The notes under the pieces are model-generated. The model worked only from the letters and a program-made list of their open reading frames with translations, was not told where the DNA came from and did not search any database. A stretch of DNA of 64,000 bases, from NCBI RefSeq assembly GCF_028858725.1, contig NC_084767.1, positions 919,501 to 983,500 of the forward strand, in the 5' to 3' direction. The position numbers and the translations under genes were made by a program. Below are positions 35,130 through 47,731 of this stretch, piece by piece. Each line of letters starts with the position of its first letter. Within the stretch, counting starts at the first letter, position 1. This DNA is from Colius striatus. Taxonomy: Eukaryota > Chordata > Aves > Coliiformes > Coliidae.

Positions 35130-38100
35130 TCTCTGCTGACTCCTCTCCAAGCTATTCAACTGCTCCCTGTTAACCGAAGTGACAGAAGAGTTAATGCTTC
35201 CAGAGCACTTCTGAAATTCCCCTCTTGAGATGCTCAGCATGGACTTTGCAAAGCAGGTGGTGATCTTCTGCTGACTTGTTTTAGCAGCTCATCCGGGTTG
35301 GCTCCAGTAGTTTCAGCCGAGGAACATGAAAACCAGTGTGTCTGCTCATTATTTTCTCAGAGTAGTCAGGCCCATGGGGAAGTTCAGGGCTGCAACAGTG
35401 CATATAGACAAACACAAAATGTTTGGTACAATATGTGGGTATATCAGGAACAGAGTGGTAATTCTTCCTGCTTGAAGGTGTGTTCTTGATTCAGTGAACT
35501 GAAGGTTTGTTGTTGTGCTCTAAACAGGAGTCTCGACGTAAAAAGCTGGTTTTGGAAGCCCAGGATTCATCTCTGTTTGGCAAATGCCTTAGGTTAAATC
35601 TGGGTATTTAAGTGGTACTAAGTTAACTTAGAGACTTTCTGGATAGTAGATGCCTGTTGGAAATGATTTCCAGCTTCCTTAGCATCTAGTCATCTAGTAC
35701 TGTCTTCTTAACAGAATCTTGGAAGACTTCTGGGCAAATACGAGCGTGGCATCACTCTAACCTGAATTCTGATAAGTACCAACTGTGCTCCACTCTGCTG
35801 GTACTAGATTGCTGCCAGCCCCTGAGCCTCTGAGCTACCTAGATTAAAACTAGCTGGGGTTTTGGCAGAGAAAAGGTAACTTCAGATATTGTCCTCCTCC
35901 ATCAGTTTTAAAAGGAGAGGGGTATAGCTTCGTAGTTGAAGACTACTCTCTACCTCACCGCTGTTGTCAGCCGTGGGATGCAATACAACGCTTTCATCTA
36001 GTGGCAGCGATGAAGTGGTTATTAAATGCAATAGAAATCATCCAGACCCCTTTTGATTAAAAGCTTCACTCTTATCTCTGGTTTTCTGTCATGTTGGAAA
36101 AGAGCTTGGCAGAAATACAGATGTACAGAGGGAACTGCTCCCCTGCTTTGTTGGTTTTGGGGGGACGGAGCTTTCAAGCACACAAAGGTGGGTATTTGTA
36201 TCTGAAGCAAAGGGTTGATACATATTATCTAAACATTAATCTTGGCAGGTTGGAGTACCTCTCCTCCCCTGCTTGGGCACAGGACTTTGGAGCAATGATC
36301 CAAGGAGATTAAACTGTGTAGAAATGTCATCTTTTGGGTACTCATTGCAAAATAAAGCACCAAACATTTGAGAGAGAACCATTGCTTTGCATATAACACA
36401 TAACAGAGGAAAAGTGTGAAAAAGTGTCAGTACCCTTCTATTAGCCAGCTCTTTTGAATACAAACATAAAATATTAATTTAAATCAACTGAAAGGCATTA
36501 AAAACTTGATGTTCTCTTTACCCCAGAAGCACTCTGCTGATAAGAAACAAAAAGGCAGAGTTTTCAAACAGCAAAAATGCTGCGTATTTCAAATGAAGTT
36601 GGTCTTTTTGTGTAGCATTTTGGACTAAAAAAGTAATATTAAATGCACATAAAAATGATTACTGTCAATGATGAAGACATCAAAGTTAAAGGAAAGCACT
36701 TGGAAGTCTGTCTGTTTCATCTGAACATAAATAAGCTGAAAAAGGAGCCAGAGCTGCTTTTTCTTCACACAGCTGTAAGTGGGCAGCCAGTTCAAACTTC
36801 TCTGCATCCCAGGGATTCCCAAACTGGGTTAGATCCAAACAGGGCCGTTACTTTTGTTGGGGTTTTTTTTTCCATTTCCCCAGCATGATTCTATGCCAAT
36901 GCAGCAGGGACAGTGAGTTGGCAGAAGACACAAGTCCCAGGCTCTTGTAAAATGTTGCCTTTTTTCCAGATGGAGAGTGAACAAATGCTAAGATACTGAA
37001 ATAAAAACTTCTTCCCTCTTCTAGTTTTGGAGTGAGGACTATCAAAATGAAGGTAAATTGATGAGTCCTTAACCTTGTTGAGGCCAAGGCTTGTGTAGGT
37101 AACTGTAGTTGTCTTGATTGTGTTCCACAGCCAAATACCCATTTCGGGGTTGGCAAGATGTGAACTAGGAATATGGGTCACAGCTCCTAATTTGTATCAG
37201 ATCTAGAGAGCTGAGCCACACTAATGTTCAATTCATTTCAGTTTCCTTTAAGAAAAAAGACCAACCCAACTCTCAAACAAGCTTGAGATGTGAAACCTGT
37301 AAGGACAAAATGGAACTTGGCTTCTTTAGTGCCTCTCGCCTAAAGTCCCCATAGTGCTTTACAGTGATTAACTCTTGCAGGAATCTGCATGGTGCAGAGA
37401 GGAATGACTCTGTGTTCTGGGAGCTCCTTTGGTACAGTGCAGATGTACCTTTATCTATAGGGAGGCAAGCTTCACCTCATTTAGTTTGAGAGCTGGAAGT
37501 TGTAAATAACTAGAAGCAAGACTTCAAAGACAAAAACCTTGGCTCCTGTGACTTTGGTTTAGTGGCTTGAACCTTTTGGGATGAACAGACTTTCAACACT
37601 TAAGGGTGGGTGACAGTAAAACAAGCTCTTACAAGCACCACACATTCATCCTATTTCATTTGGCTTCTAATCACGGCCTCTCTGAGCACAGACCTTCTGC
37701 CAGTAACCCAAGCTGGAGCTGCATAAGCCTCTGTAGTACAAAGGAAAACACTTTTAAGAGCAACTTGAAAGGCTCTTCTTTACCTGACACGGGAGAACAT
37801 GCTGCTGCTTCACCCTGGCCTCTGTTTGTAGCCCTGGAGTTAAATGTATGTCCTCCTCAGGAAGGCAGGCTATCTCAGAGGAGGCCCATCCCAGGCTGTG
37901 CCTTGGCAGATGATGACTTTGGAGTCTCTTCTGGGACTGCTGTATGAGGTCATTGCAGGGCAACCAGCAAGGCAAGTCTTCGTGCGAGACTCGCCCTTCA
38001 AAAGTTCACCCACAGCCTCAGGGTGTGTGCCTCTGGCTTCTGAAGGTATTGTATGTCCCTGGTGAGAAACCCACGTTCTCCTGGGTTAAACAGTTCCACA

Positions 38101-39965
38101 ACACATCCCCAAACCCCAATTTATTGTCTTGTTCAAGTGGAGTTTCTTTTTCTCCCTGAGAAACTTCTGTCAAGTGCTACGAGGAGAAACCTAAAGTCTC
38201 TGGGTCAATTTTCCTCTTCTTATTTTTTTTGCTGTGAGTGGGAGTGCAAGAAAGATGCTTTTTATGAAAATAGGTATTTCTTAACTGAGAGAAATAATAA
38301 AAACCCTCCCCTGGAACGAAAGCACAGCCTGCATTCTCCTGGAGAGGTGGCAGCTGGAGTGGCAGGCTGCAATTTGGCACTGTGGTCTGCCCTTTGAGCA
38401 AAGTGCTGCATTTTAGATGTGAGCCCAAATCACATTGGAGCTCCATGAGAGGACGACTGTGCTTGCCAGGGGGAGTGGCAGGGATGTGGTCAACCCCTGT
38501 GTTGGTGCTGAGGCCACTGGGCTTCAAAGCATCCCGTGGGAGGGCTGAAGGAAGGAGGCGGTGGAAAGGGACAGTGTCACTATGTCTGCTTCAGAGTGAC
38601 ACTGCTCTGGGTGCAGAAGCAGGTAGCAGGCTATCAGCACCCAGAGAGCTGCTTTTCAGCGGTGAAATCAGCTGGGGAATTCACAAAGTTCTGCTTTGTG
38701 GACAAGAGGAAAGGCCAGGAGGACTCAAGTTATCACCCTTTCCTATGTCCCTTATGTGGGAGAGCTGAGAGCTCCTCTGCAAGTGCAGTAAATCTGTTTT
38801 CCTATGAATGCAAGAGAGCTCTTGAAATAATCTCATTTCAATCCCTCTTGTTGTTTTTAATGGATTCTAGGATGAGCTGGTTGCTATGTATAGCTCTTTT
38901 ACATACAAATTTGGGTTTGAACCCAGCTGAATATTCAGTCCAATTAAAAGCAAAATCTCTGCGAAAATGAAGGCAAGGGGAACAGTGGGGAAGACTTTCA
39001 TGCAAATGAATGAAACAACAGAAAACAGAGGACTGAACATTTATTATTCACACACATTCTTACAGGTAATTATTGTGATTTTGTTCCTAAAAACTGCCTT
39101 TAAGAAGAAATGATTGTATTCTAATAGGTACTTTTTTATTAAACTTTCAGTAACTGAAGCTGAATATGAATTATTAAAATGTCTGTGAGGTTCAGGGTTG
39201 GTTTTCTTTTGCCGAGAGTCTGTGAGAAATACAAACGAGAATATGCCACAAAGGAGATGCAAAATGTAAGGCAAGAACTGGCCCTGGATCAGGGGTCCCA
39301 GTCCTGCTGGCCACAAGGCAGGATTCCCAAAGTCTGCCAGCAAAGCCAGAGCTCTGAACCCCTGTCACCTTCAGGATAGCCCCAGTCCTGGGGTCTGGGG
39401 AAGGCTCTGCACTGCCCCAGGGAGCACACTGACCTTTCACTGCTCTCAGCAACCTCTGTAAGGCTGAGACATATTTTTCTTTTGAGAAATAAGGGGAAAT
39501 CCGAGGAGAATAAGAATGCCAGGAGGGCAAAAGTAACAGCAGGTGGGTTATAGCAGGTGACAAAAAGTGAAAAGGGGATGGTCTGTAAGCGCATCTGTCT
39601 ATTTATAAAGGACATGGTCTGCCCTGCAATTGCCAAGTACTGAAAGGCTTTCAGCAGAGAAGTAAGAACAGAGTAAGGGAAGTCTGGAGAATTCAATAGA
39701 TTGAGCCTTGTAAGAGGTTAATGGCTCAGCCCTTAAAATGTACTAGGAAACACAAGCAGGTTTATGTGATGGCTTTGACATATTCTGGCAGTAAATGCAA
39801 TGTGAAGATATTTCCTCCATTTGCTCTCTAAGCCTTTGACTTTGTCACTATGGGAAACTCACTGTACATCAGAGGAGAGAAAAAAAGAGGATGTGAATCT
39901 CTGTTGCAAAATACCTGTGTTTTTCCTTAGCATAGTTAAGTTAAAAAAAAGCTTATGCTTTTGCC
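35130..39965. other. Intergenic, no gene recognised
   Basis: I see only short unrelated frames. The part around 39,000-39,180 is AT-rich with repeated ATTATT/TTATTAAA motifs. No CR1 tail, tRNA or coding exon is visible. Confidence 0.45.
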
Positions 39966-40005
39966 CTCTGTATCTCCCAAACCTTCTCTGTATCTCCCAA
40001 ACTTG
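39966..40005 (+). repeat. Two-copy 20-bp tandem duplication
   Basis: ctctgtatctcccaaacctt is followed directly by ctctgtatctcccaaacttg, with only the last two bases changed. Confidence 0.8.
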
Positions 40006-43000
40006 CCAGTAGTGTGGGGACCCATTGACCAAGTCTGACAGATGGGGAAAATGAGGAAGAGAATGAAGTCTGTACAAAATCAGTGACAAATAGTGTAGAG
40101 ATCCTGAAAAACAAAAGCTGTGCTGACCTCCAGAAAAGAGATCTTGTCCTGGTTGTGCTCCAGGAAACTTCCAACTGGAGTTCACAGCTTCCTAGAGCAT
40201 GAAGTCTTAGCAGTCACTTGACACAAGCCAGCAGAAAATCAATCTACCTTTTCTCTTTTTGTGTTAATGAGAGTGAATTCTGTCAGACTATGAAAAAGTC
40301 TTGAGCAGGTGATCCCTCTGCTTTCGGTGGGATGTCCTATTTTTGTTTGAGCAGCACCTCTGTGCTGTGCAGTTTTGTCTGAGGGAAATGCAAGTCGAGT
40401 GATTCTTCTTTAAGCCCAACAGGTGACAGAACACCAGTGCAGTCATATACCTGTTTGACTGCTGGTTATTCATGTGAGGTGATGGGGGCATATGTGCCTT
40501 TTTAGCTGAGTTCCCTGGTGCATCGTCCTGCCTCTGCCAGTGGCTCCCAGTAGAACGTGCTTTGGCCCAGTGATGTCTGCATGTTACTGTTTTCTTCATG
40601 GTGCTCGTATTCTTAACATTTATAAATTCAGACATCTTCAGAAAGATGTGACAGTTTCTTCTGCAGACTAAAGAGCAAACTGACTTGTGTTAATTATTCC
40701 TTCTCACTTATCAGGTCATACATTACTTCAAGGCTTTTAGTGCCTTGGGCCAAAAAGGGTCATTACAGCTCGAAGCCTAACGACCCGGCCAAAACCAAAA
40801 AGTGAGTGAGGGAGAGCTCTCTGAAGTCATTAATGGATGCCTTGGGAATTCCACAAAGCAACAGCTCAGAAAACAAACAGAACTGCTCAGTGTTGGATAT
40901 CACTCGTGACATCTATGCTATTACAAAGATTTACAGCTGGAATAATTCCATCTGGGTTTTTTTCTTTCCCCCCTTGACTTACATTTTGGAAGGCAGTCAG
41001 ACCCTGAGAGTTGGGTTTTGCATAATTGAAGCACCAGAACATATTTAGTGAAACGACTAATGGAGACAGAGCTTTTCCCTTCCTCCAGACTGGGTTATCA
41101 ATTATGAATTAGTGGCAATCTAAGATCAAAGGGGTTCCATTTTTGCAGCTGAATTTGAGGATTTCGGAACTGAACGAATGAAATGCAGTTAATGACTCAT
41201 TTCAGGGAGGCAAAGACAGGAGGTAACTGTCAGGGTGGAGTTAAATGTTTGCTTTAATATGTTTCTGAACATGGACATATGTTCTCAAATGTTAAACTGG
41301 ATGCTGGGATCATGTAAAGTGATGCTGTCAATTCCCCTCATGGGGCATGGCAGAGGGGAATCTGATCTTGTAGTGTTTCTTTTAATGGTATATATGACCT
41401 AGTTATTCAGACACACTATAGAAATGTGTTAGGGTTACTATGTATTCATTACACAAAAGGCGGTTTTGCATGAATACAAGTTCCAGTGCTGTGCAGAAAA
41501 TACCCCTCTCCAGCAACAACAGGTCAACATGTGCTTAAAACAGGCAAACAGAAAAATCAGGGTTTCAATTTAGAAGTGGCTGTGGTCTAATGGAGGGATG
41601 TTCAAAAGAGCAGCCCAAGGCAGGACTTTGCTACTTGCTCCTCAAAACAGCACATAAAAAAGCAGTTTATGGTTAAAGATAGTAGGTGGTGCCACAAAGA
41701 TCTCAAAAGCCCTAGAGAACAAATAAGAATCAGCTGTGATTTCTGCATGACCACAAAGCAAACAGGTGCATCGAGTTCCCGTGGATTAAAAGCCTTTCCT
41801 CCTCAAAATGCTCTGGTTCTAAGTGGGACACAGGTGAAACCAGGTGTCTGTGATCAGGGGTTGAGAGCTTCTCCCCACAGCTGTCCTGCAGCATGGAGAT
41901 AACCTGCTACGTGGGGGTGGGAAGCAGCTTGGGAAAGGCTGTGGTTATCTGTTGGGGCTGGCAGGAGGAAAGTATCAGCCATGGTGCTTTCTGCAGCTGA
42001 AGAGAAGCAATTTCTCAGCCCTGAGTCTTGAAGGCAGTAGGAGCCTGCAAAGAAGCTTCCTCAGGAGCCTCATCTGCCCTGGCAAAAGTGAGTAGTGGGG
42101 TATTATTCCTGAATTCCTAGAGGAAAATATTTGAGAAGGTGAGATAAGCTGGGTGAGTGGAGGGGGCTCAAGTGAGCTGCTGCTGGGCTCCAGGATCAGC
42201 CTTGGGGAGGACTCTGTGGCTGCCCAGCATCTCTGTTGGAGCACTGTGACTGGCCATCTGCTCTCACTTTAAAAGTACAGCAGAAAAAGTCAACAATACA
42301 AAATGCTTTTAGGTACATTTCTTTTTCTTGGCCTCAAAGCTGTATTTTTTAATAGAACGTTAGAGAAGTTTCAGGCTACATGTTACTTTGGGTAATGCCT
42401 CACAAGTAGGATTTTAGATTAAATTAATTTTAATTGTTTCTTATTTTGTTTGGATAATGCCTCATAGTAAGATTCTTGAAATTAATGCAAACCTATCACT
42501 AAATTATAATGGAGCAATTATGAAAATAAACTTATTATCACAACTGCTGCTGGAATAAGAAGGAAAGAGATTGTAATGGCCTGACTTTGCTCATATATCA
42601 GAAGAAAATGTGGTTTGGAGTGCTAGATTTTATATTCAGCCAGTTTCATGTTTGCAGAGAAACTTTCAGAACTCACCTGAAATGTGAAATGAATATTCAC
42701 TTTGGAACAAAACTCCTCTTCTAACCAGTCTGAATGCAGAGGCCAAAGCACTAAAACCTGCTTCAGCTTTTATTCGGATTTTCCTTTTTGTTTTGTGTTT
42801 GAGGACTTCACTTTTTTTAAGATTTCTAATTAAAAATGCCTTTGGTTTTCATTTGAGCAATCTTTGATGTTGGGAAGGTGTATCATGCTGTCCTGAGTTG
42901 CATGGAGCTTTATTGTTATCTCTGGTTGTAAGGATGAGCACTTGGAGATGAGAGTGTTTCCCTCTACAAAACAGCAGGGAATCTGCTTAAATCAGAGGTT

Positions 43001-43999
43001 TAAGTGATTCTCTCTTTGAGTCTACATTTGTTCATGCTTCTCTGCTTCCTGATACTAATTTTATTCAGTTGTCTGATAACTTGTAAATCTTTGAGAGACA
43101 GTAGAAGGCATGACCTAGGCTTGGTCTTTTAGAAAATCAACCTAAACCAATTACTTTAGGGAAATTCTCTTGTTTAAAACTCTGGGCTAGATTTGTTCCT
43201 GACGACTCTATCTTCAGACAGCAGTGTAAAGTTCCTTTCTCTAAAGGATCTGCTTGTGGCAGCAAACTTATTGCTTAAGAAGTTACTGCTCTGTCTTGGA
43301 GAGGAGTACTGGCTGGTGTTCTGTAAAGGAGGACCACAGTAACTTTGTGGTGTTTATTTACCTAATGGTTTAAGCCTGCTCCAGAAACAGGCAGCTCTGC
43401 CCTCTCGCCTCTGGTATGTAAGGAGTGCAGCCCTTTGGGGCTGGCTGGATGAGGGCGTGGAAGTGAGGAACCCCTAGCTTGGGGAATCTTGTTTGGGAAG
43501 AAGGGGAATAGATCTGTGGTATGTGTGCTTTCATGAATCTGCTCGGGCTCATTGCTTTGAGTACTGTGGGCTGGAAGGGAAGCCTCTCACCCCTTAGGAA
43601 GAGGGATTCAGCTAATGCAGGCGAAGAAGTTGTCCAGTCCCCTTCAGGTCCATCTCAAAGTCTGCTAGTCCCTGGCCTCCTGGCAGTACATGTAATCCTT
43701 AATGTTGTCATAAAGAGACTGCTTCAGTAGTTTCAGGGCTTTGATCCTAGCTGCCAGCTCTCTGTGCAGAGGGAGCCCCATGAACCCCCACGCTTCTGTC
43801 CTTACCCAGCCTGGGCTGGAGCTGAGGGATACCCTTCTCTACGGGGCCTGACCCAGGGGCTTCTGTGTGGGGGAAGTGACTTGTAAAGCAGTTCTGCTTG
43901 ATGGCAGCAAGGTGAGGGGCTGGTCTAGGGAGTTAAGCCCCATTCCTCATCTCTGTACAGCTCTGCATCCTCTAGGCTCTCCCCCTAGCGCGGCCACTG
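40006..43999. other. Intergenic, no gene recognised; AT-rich 42,290-42,560
   Basis: No coding exon, RNA gene or interspersed repeat can be supported. Positions 42,290-42,560 are AT-rich (attaaattaattttaattg) and then return to average composition. Confidence 0.45.
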
Positions 44000-44825
44000 C
44001 AGGCAGTGATTCCATTGCCCGGAGCGTGGGAGCCGGTCAGTCCTCTCCCGGGGCAGGCAGTGATTCCCTTGCCCGGAGCTGTGCCAGCCGTGGGAGCGGG
44101 TCAGTCCTCTCCCCGGGGCAGGCAGTGATTCCCTTGCCCGGAGCTGTGCCAGCCGTGGGAGCGGGTCGGTCTCTCCCCGGGGCAGGCAGTGATTCCCTTG
44201 CCCAGAGCTGTGCCAGCCGTGGGAGCGGGTCGGTCTCTCCCCGGGGCAGGCAGTGATTCCCTTGCCCGGAGCGTGCCAGCCGTGGGAGCGGGTCGGTCTC
44301 TCCCCGGGGCAGGCAGTGATTCCCTTGCCCGGAGCGTGCCAGCCGTGGGAGCGGGTCTGTCCTCTCCCCGGGGCAGGCAGTGATTCCCTTGCCCGGAGCT
44401 GTGCCAGCCGTGGGAGCGGGTCAGTCCTCTCCCCGGGGCAGGCAGTGATTCCCTTGCCCGGAGCTGTGCCAGCCGTGGGAGGGGGTCTGTCCTCTCCCTG
44501 GGGCAGGCAGTGATTCCCTTGCCCGGAGCGTGCCAGCCGTGGGAGCGGGTCAGTCCTCTCCCTGGGGCAGGCAGTGATTCCCTTGCCCGGAGCTGTGCCA
44601 GCCGTGGGAGGGGGTCTGTCCTCTCCCTGGGGCAGGCAGTGATTCCCTTGCCCGGAGCGTGCCAGCCGTGGGAGCGGGTCTGTCCTCTCCCCGGGGCAGG
44701 CAGTGATTCCCTTGCCCGGAGCTGTGCCAGCCGTGGGAGCGGGTCGGTCTCTCCCCGGGACAGGCAGTGATTCCCTTGCCCGGAGCTGTGCCAGCCGTGG
44801 GAGCGGGTCGATCTCTCCCCGCTGC
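44000..44825 (+). repeat. CpG-rich minisatellite, ~64-bp unit, 13 copies
   Basis: The unit begins ggggcaggcagtgattccct, continues tgcccggagctgtgccagcc and ends with gtgggagcgggtc and a tcagtcctctccccg tail; units are 63-65 bp long. The first copy (about 44,000-44,050) is diverged and shorter. Two body variants (agctgtgcc and agcgtgcc) and three tail variants (tcagtcct, tcggtct, tctgtcct) are shuffled between copies, as expected from unequal exchange or gene conversion. Each unit has about five CpGs. The lengths are not multiples of three, so the overlapping ORFs are not genes. Confidence 0.95.
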
Positions 44826-47654
44826 TTGCCGTTTGTTTTATTTGGTGTGTTGTTAACCTTTGCTCAGTGCACTTATTTACTTTGGGTTTTAATAGTGTGA
44901 TAAGGTCACAACAAATTTAGTGGGAGGCATTTTAAGCGCTTAGGGCGATAAATCACAGTGTACATCACCCTTGTGCAGTTCATCCAGAACCACAGAAATC
45001 CAATTTGGTCCATAATACGAAGGCCGAGTAAAGCCAGGTCTGGTAGTGAGAGAGATTTGACGTATGGCTCTGGAAGAACCTGCACACTTCTCCTCTATAA
45101 ATTAACAGCTGTTTTGCAGCACTGACAAGTAGCTGATATTCTTGGAACCAGTCCTGTTTGTGGCTTTCCCCCCCACCACCTCCCCTCTCTTCCACTTCAG
45201 TCTCTTTATCTTTCCCTTTAGAAAATACAGAGAGAAGAAAAAGCTGTCTGTCCTCTAATGTAGGTTTTAAAACACTGGTGGTATGGACACGTCTCACAAG
45301 TGCAATGAACTTGCTGGTAGCACATGAAACCTTAAAACCTCAGGGACTCATCTCTGCAGGAATATGTTCTCATCTATTCCTTTGTACACTGAAGTGCTTT
45401 CTTTTTTTCCTTGTCCTGAGACAAGATAGCCTTTGCAGGCAGGATCAAACCAACCTGCAGGTCATTCTAAGAGCTGCAGAGTCCTAGTGACCAGAAATGA
45501 ATAGTAGCAAGGTCTATTCAAGAGCTGGAGATAAAGCACAAGGGAATATGTAGTGGGCCACTAAACTGTGCTGGCCAGGAAATGGGCTTGATAACCTGCC
45601 ATACATACCCTGCTTTAAGTCCCGTTGGTTTATGGCCTCTGCAGTACCCCAGGAGCCCTACTGGTCGTCTGACCTTACCCCTGCCTTTAGTCTAACAAAA
45701 TTGAAAGGGTGTTTGAGTGAGCTGGGAGGAAGAGATTAGTTGCAGGCAGGAGTGTCCGATTCCTGAACTCTCTAAATGGCCCAAAAGGAGATTGATTTTG
45801 CTGATCTGTAAAGCCTAGCAACCACCTGGGTTTTAAGCTAACATTAAAAATTAAATGCCAGTTTCCATGTTATTAAAGGTGGAATAAAAAACTGTTCTGC
45901 CTTTCCACATTCAGAGCGAGCCGAAGATGGAAACTTTGTGGAAGTCAGTAATGCCACAACTGCGAGGTGCAAAAGCAATGTGGGGAGGAAGGATGACTGT
46001 CTCCTCGGGTCTTTCCTTCATCTGGGTAGTGAGAGAAGAAAAAAAACACTCTGAGAGACAACACTGATGTCTGCCAGACTTTCCAGAGAGCAGCATCTGG
46101 CTGGGCTGTGTGAGCAGCACACCTGAGGGATGCTCAGACACAGCCTCCGTGAAAACAGGCAAGTCAGGTTTTGCCAGGCACTGCTGCCTCTCTCTCAGTG
46201 TCAAGTACTCTGCAAGAACAGCTCCCTGAGTGACAGATTAAAAAGCAGCAAGAGCTCATCAAAATATGGATACTTATTATTTTTCCTTTGTAAATAAACT
46301 CTAGTCATTAGGGAAGAACGGAGGGACTGGATCAGTTCTTGGGGGGCTATGGGTGAGGCAGGCTTTCTTCTCACCACCATGAGGATGTTTTGGGTATGTG
46401 TACCCATTGCTGGTACTGCCAATTTAATTTTGAGTCCTTACCTGGTGTCTTTCTGAAAACTGCTGCTCCTAGACATGACCTTTTTGTTTTGTTTTTAAAG
46501 ATACATGTCCTGCCTTCATCTGCATGGGTGGATTGTGAATATCCAACCTGTCTGCAACAGGCTGGGTGGAAAGCCAAGCTTTTCTTGTCATCAGGCTTTT
46601 GTCTAAGTGCATGTACTTTTGGAGCAGTGGGGCTAAGAATGTTGAAAGGATGAACAGCTGATGCACAGGACCTGTGTAACCTGATGGAGGTCCCTACCTG
46701 GAACGTGAAAGCAGTCAGTCCCTGCTGACTTAGGGAACAGAGGTTTATTTAAACTGGCTGTGCCCTTGCTGTTGCCTTACCATAGGTGCAAACTCTATGG
46801 CTGTCACTGGGAAAGAACAGGTGACAGCAACAGTCACTGGGAAATCGGATACCTGTCTTCAAAATGGTCTGTGCTTCCACCCAAAGCTCTGCCATGGGCT
46901 GAAGGCTGCAGCTCCAGAGCATTTTGCATGCAGAATGGTCTCTCTCTTGGTCTTTAATGCCTAACTGTTCTGATCATCCTCTTTTAATTTTTGCTGACTA
47001 ACTACATCCATAACTTCTTTGCTCTAATAAAAATCTGCTTACTGCACAGCCATGTTGTAAAGTCCAAGCCTCAGTTCCAACATGCCTAATCCTAAGAGAA
47101 GCAGTTGTTTAAAAAAGATCCATTTGCCTAGGAAATGTGCTTTGATTTGCAAAACAGAAAATGTATTCATTTAACTGAGTTGTTCATGTGGCAGGTCACT
47201 ATTTCACCCTTTTGGTGCAGTAAAAGTTTATTCTTTTAATAGGTTTATTGCTTTTTGGTTATTCATTTCCAAAGGACTCACTTGAGTGCTGCAGCTCTGA
47301 TCTGGAGAACAGAAAATGAACTCTTTTTATGGCAGTCCATTCCTTTCACAAGTCCTCATTTTAAGTGCAGCTCAACTGTATTACAAATAACAGTATGTGG
47401 TCCTAGAGGGAGCACCAGGCCTCTAATTTAATATTGTACAAGAGGTCTTATAATGTCAGTGCTGCTGGATTGATCTTTTCTCTTTCGAGCCCTCCTCTGT
47501 GTCCCAAGGGGAGTGGTGAGATACCAGGCTGGCTCTTGCCAATGTGTGTGGATGCTGCTGGGTGTGGGCATTCACTCTTCTGGTTTTGGATTTTCTGGTC
47601 CTGAGCCTTATTGATAGAAATGAATGTCCAGCATGAACACTTATCTCAAGACTC
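44826..47654. other. Intergenic, no gene recognised
   Basis: Mixed-composition sequence without coding motifs, repeats or RNA genes that I can recognise. The 97- to 109-codon frames around 45,158-46,204 show no family resemblance. Confidence 0.45.
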
Positions 47655-47731
47655 TGGGGGAAGGGGGGGGGTTGACTAGATAACCTTTAAAGGTCACTTC
47701 CAACCCAAACTACTCTATGACTCCTATGCCT
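47655..47731 (+). mobile_element. Short CR1 3' end preceded by a G run
   Basis: gttgactagataacctttaaaggtcacttccaaccc followed by ctactctatgactcctatg is the extreme 3' end of a CR1 in plus orientation. A G-rich run (ctctgggggaagggggggggg) lies directly upstream. Confidence 0.8.

Noticed and set aside
43867-44900. Chain of overlapping 64-129-codon frames in the CpG-rich region
   Set aside because: They are readings of the ~64-bp minisatellite in shifting frames; unit lengths of 63-65 bp break any constant frame and there is no family motif.
45911-46204. 97-codon minus-strand frame
   Set aside because: No family resemblance and no supporting splice sites or UTR signals.
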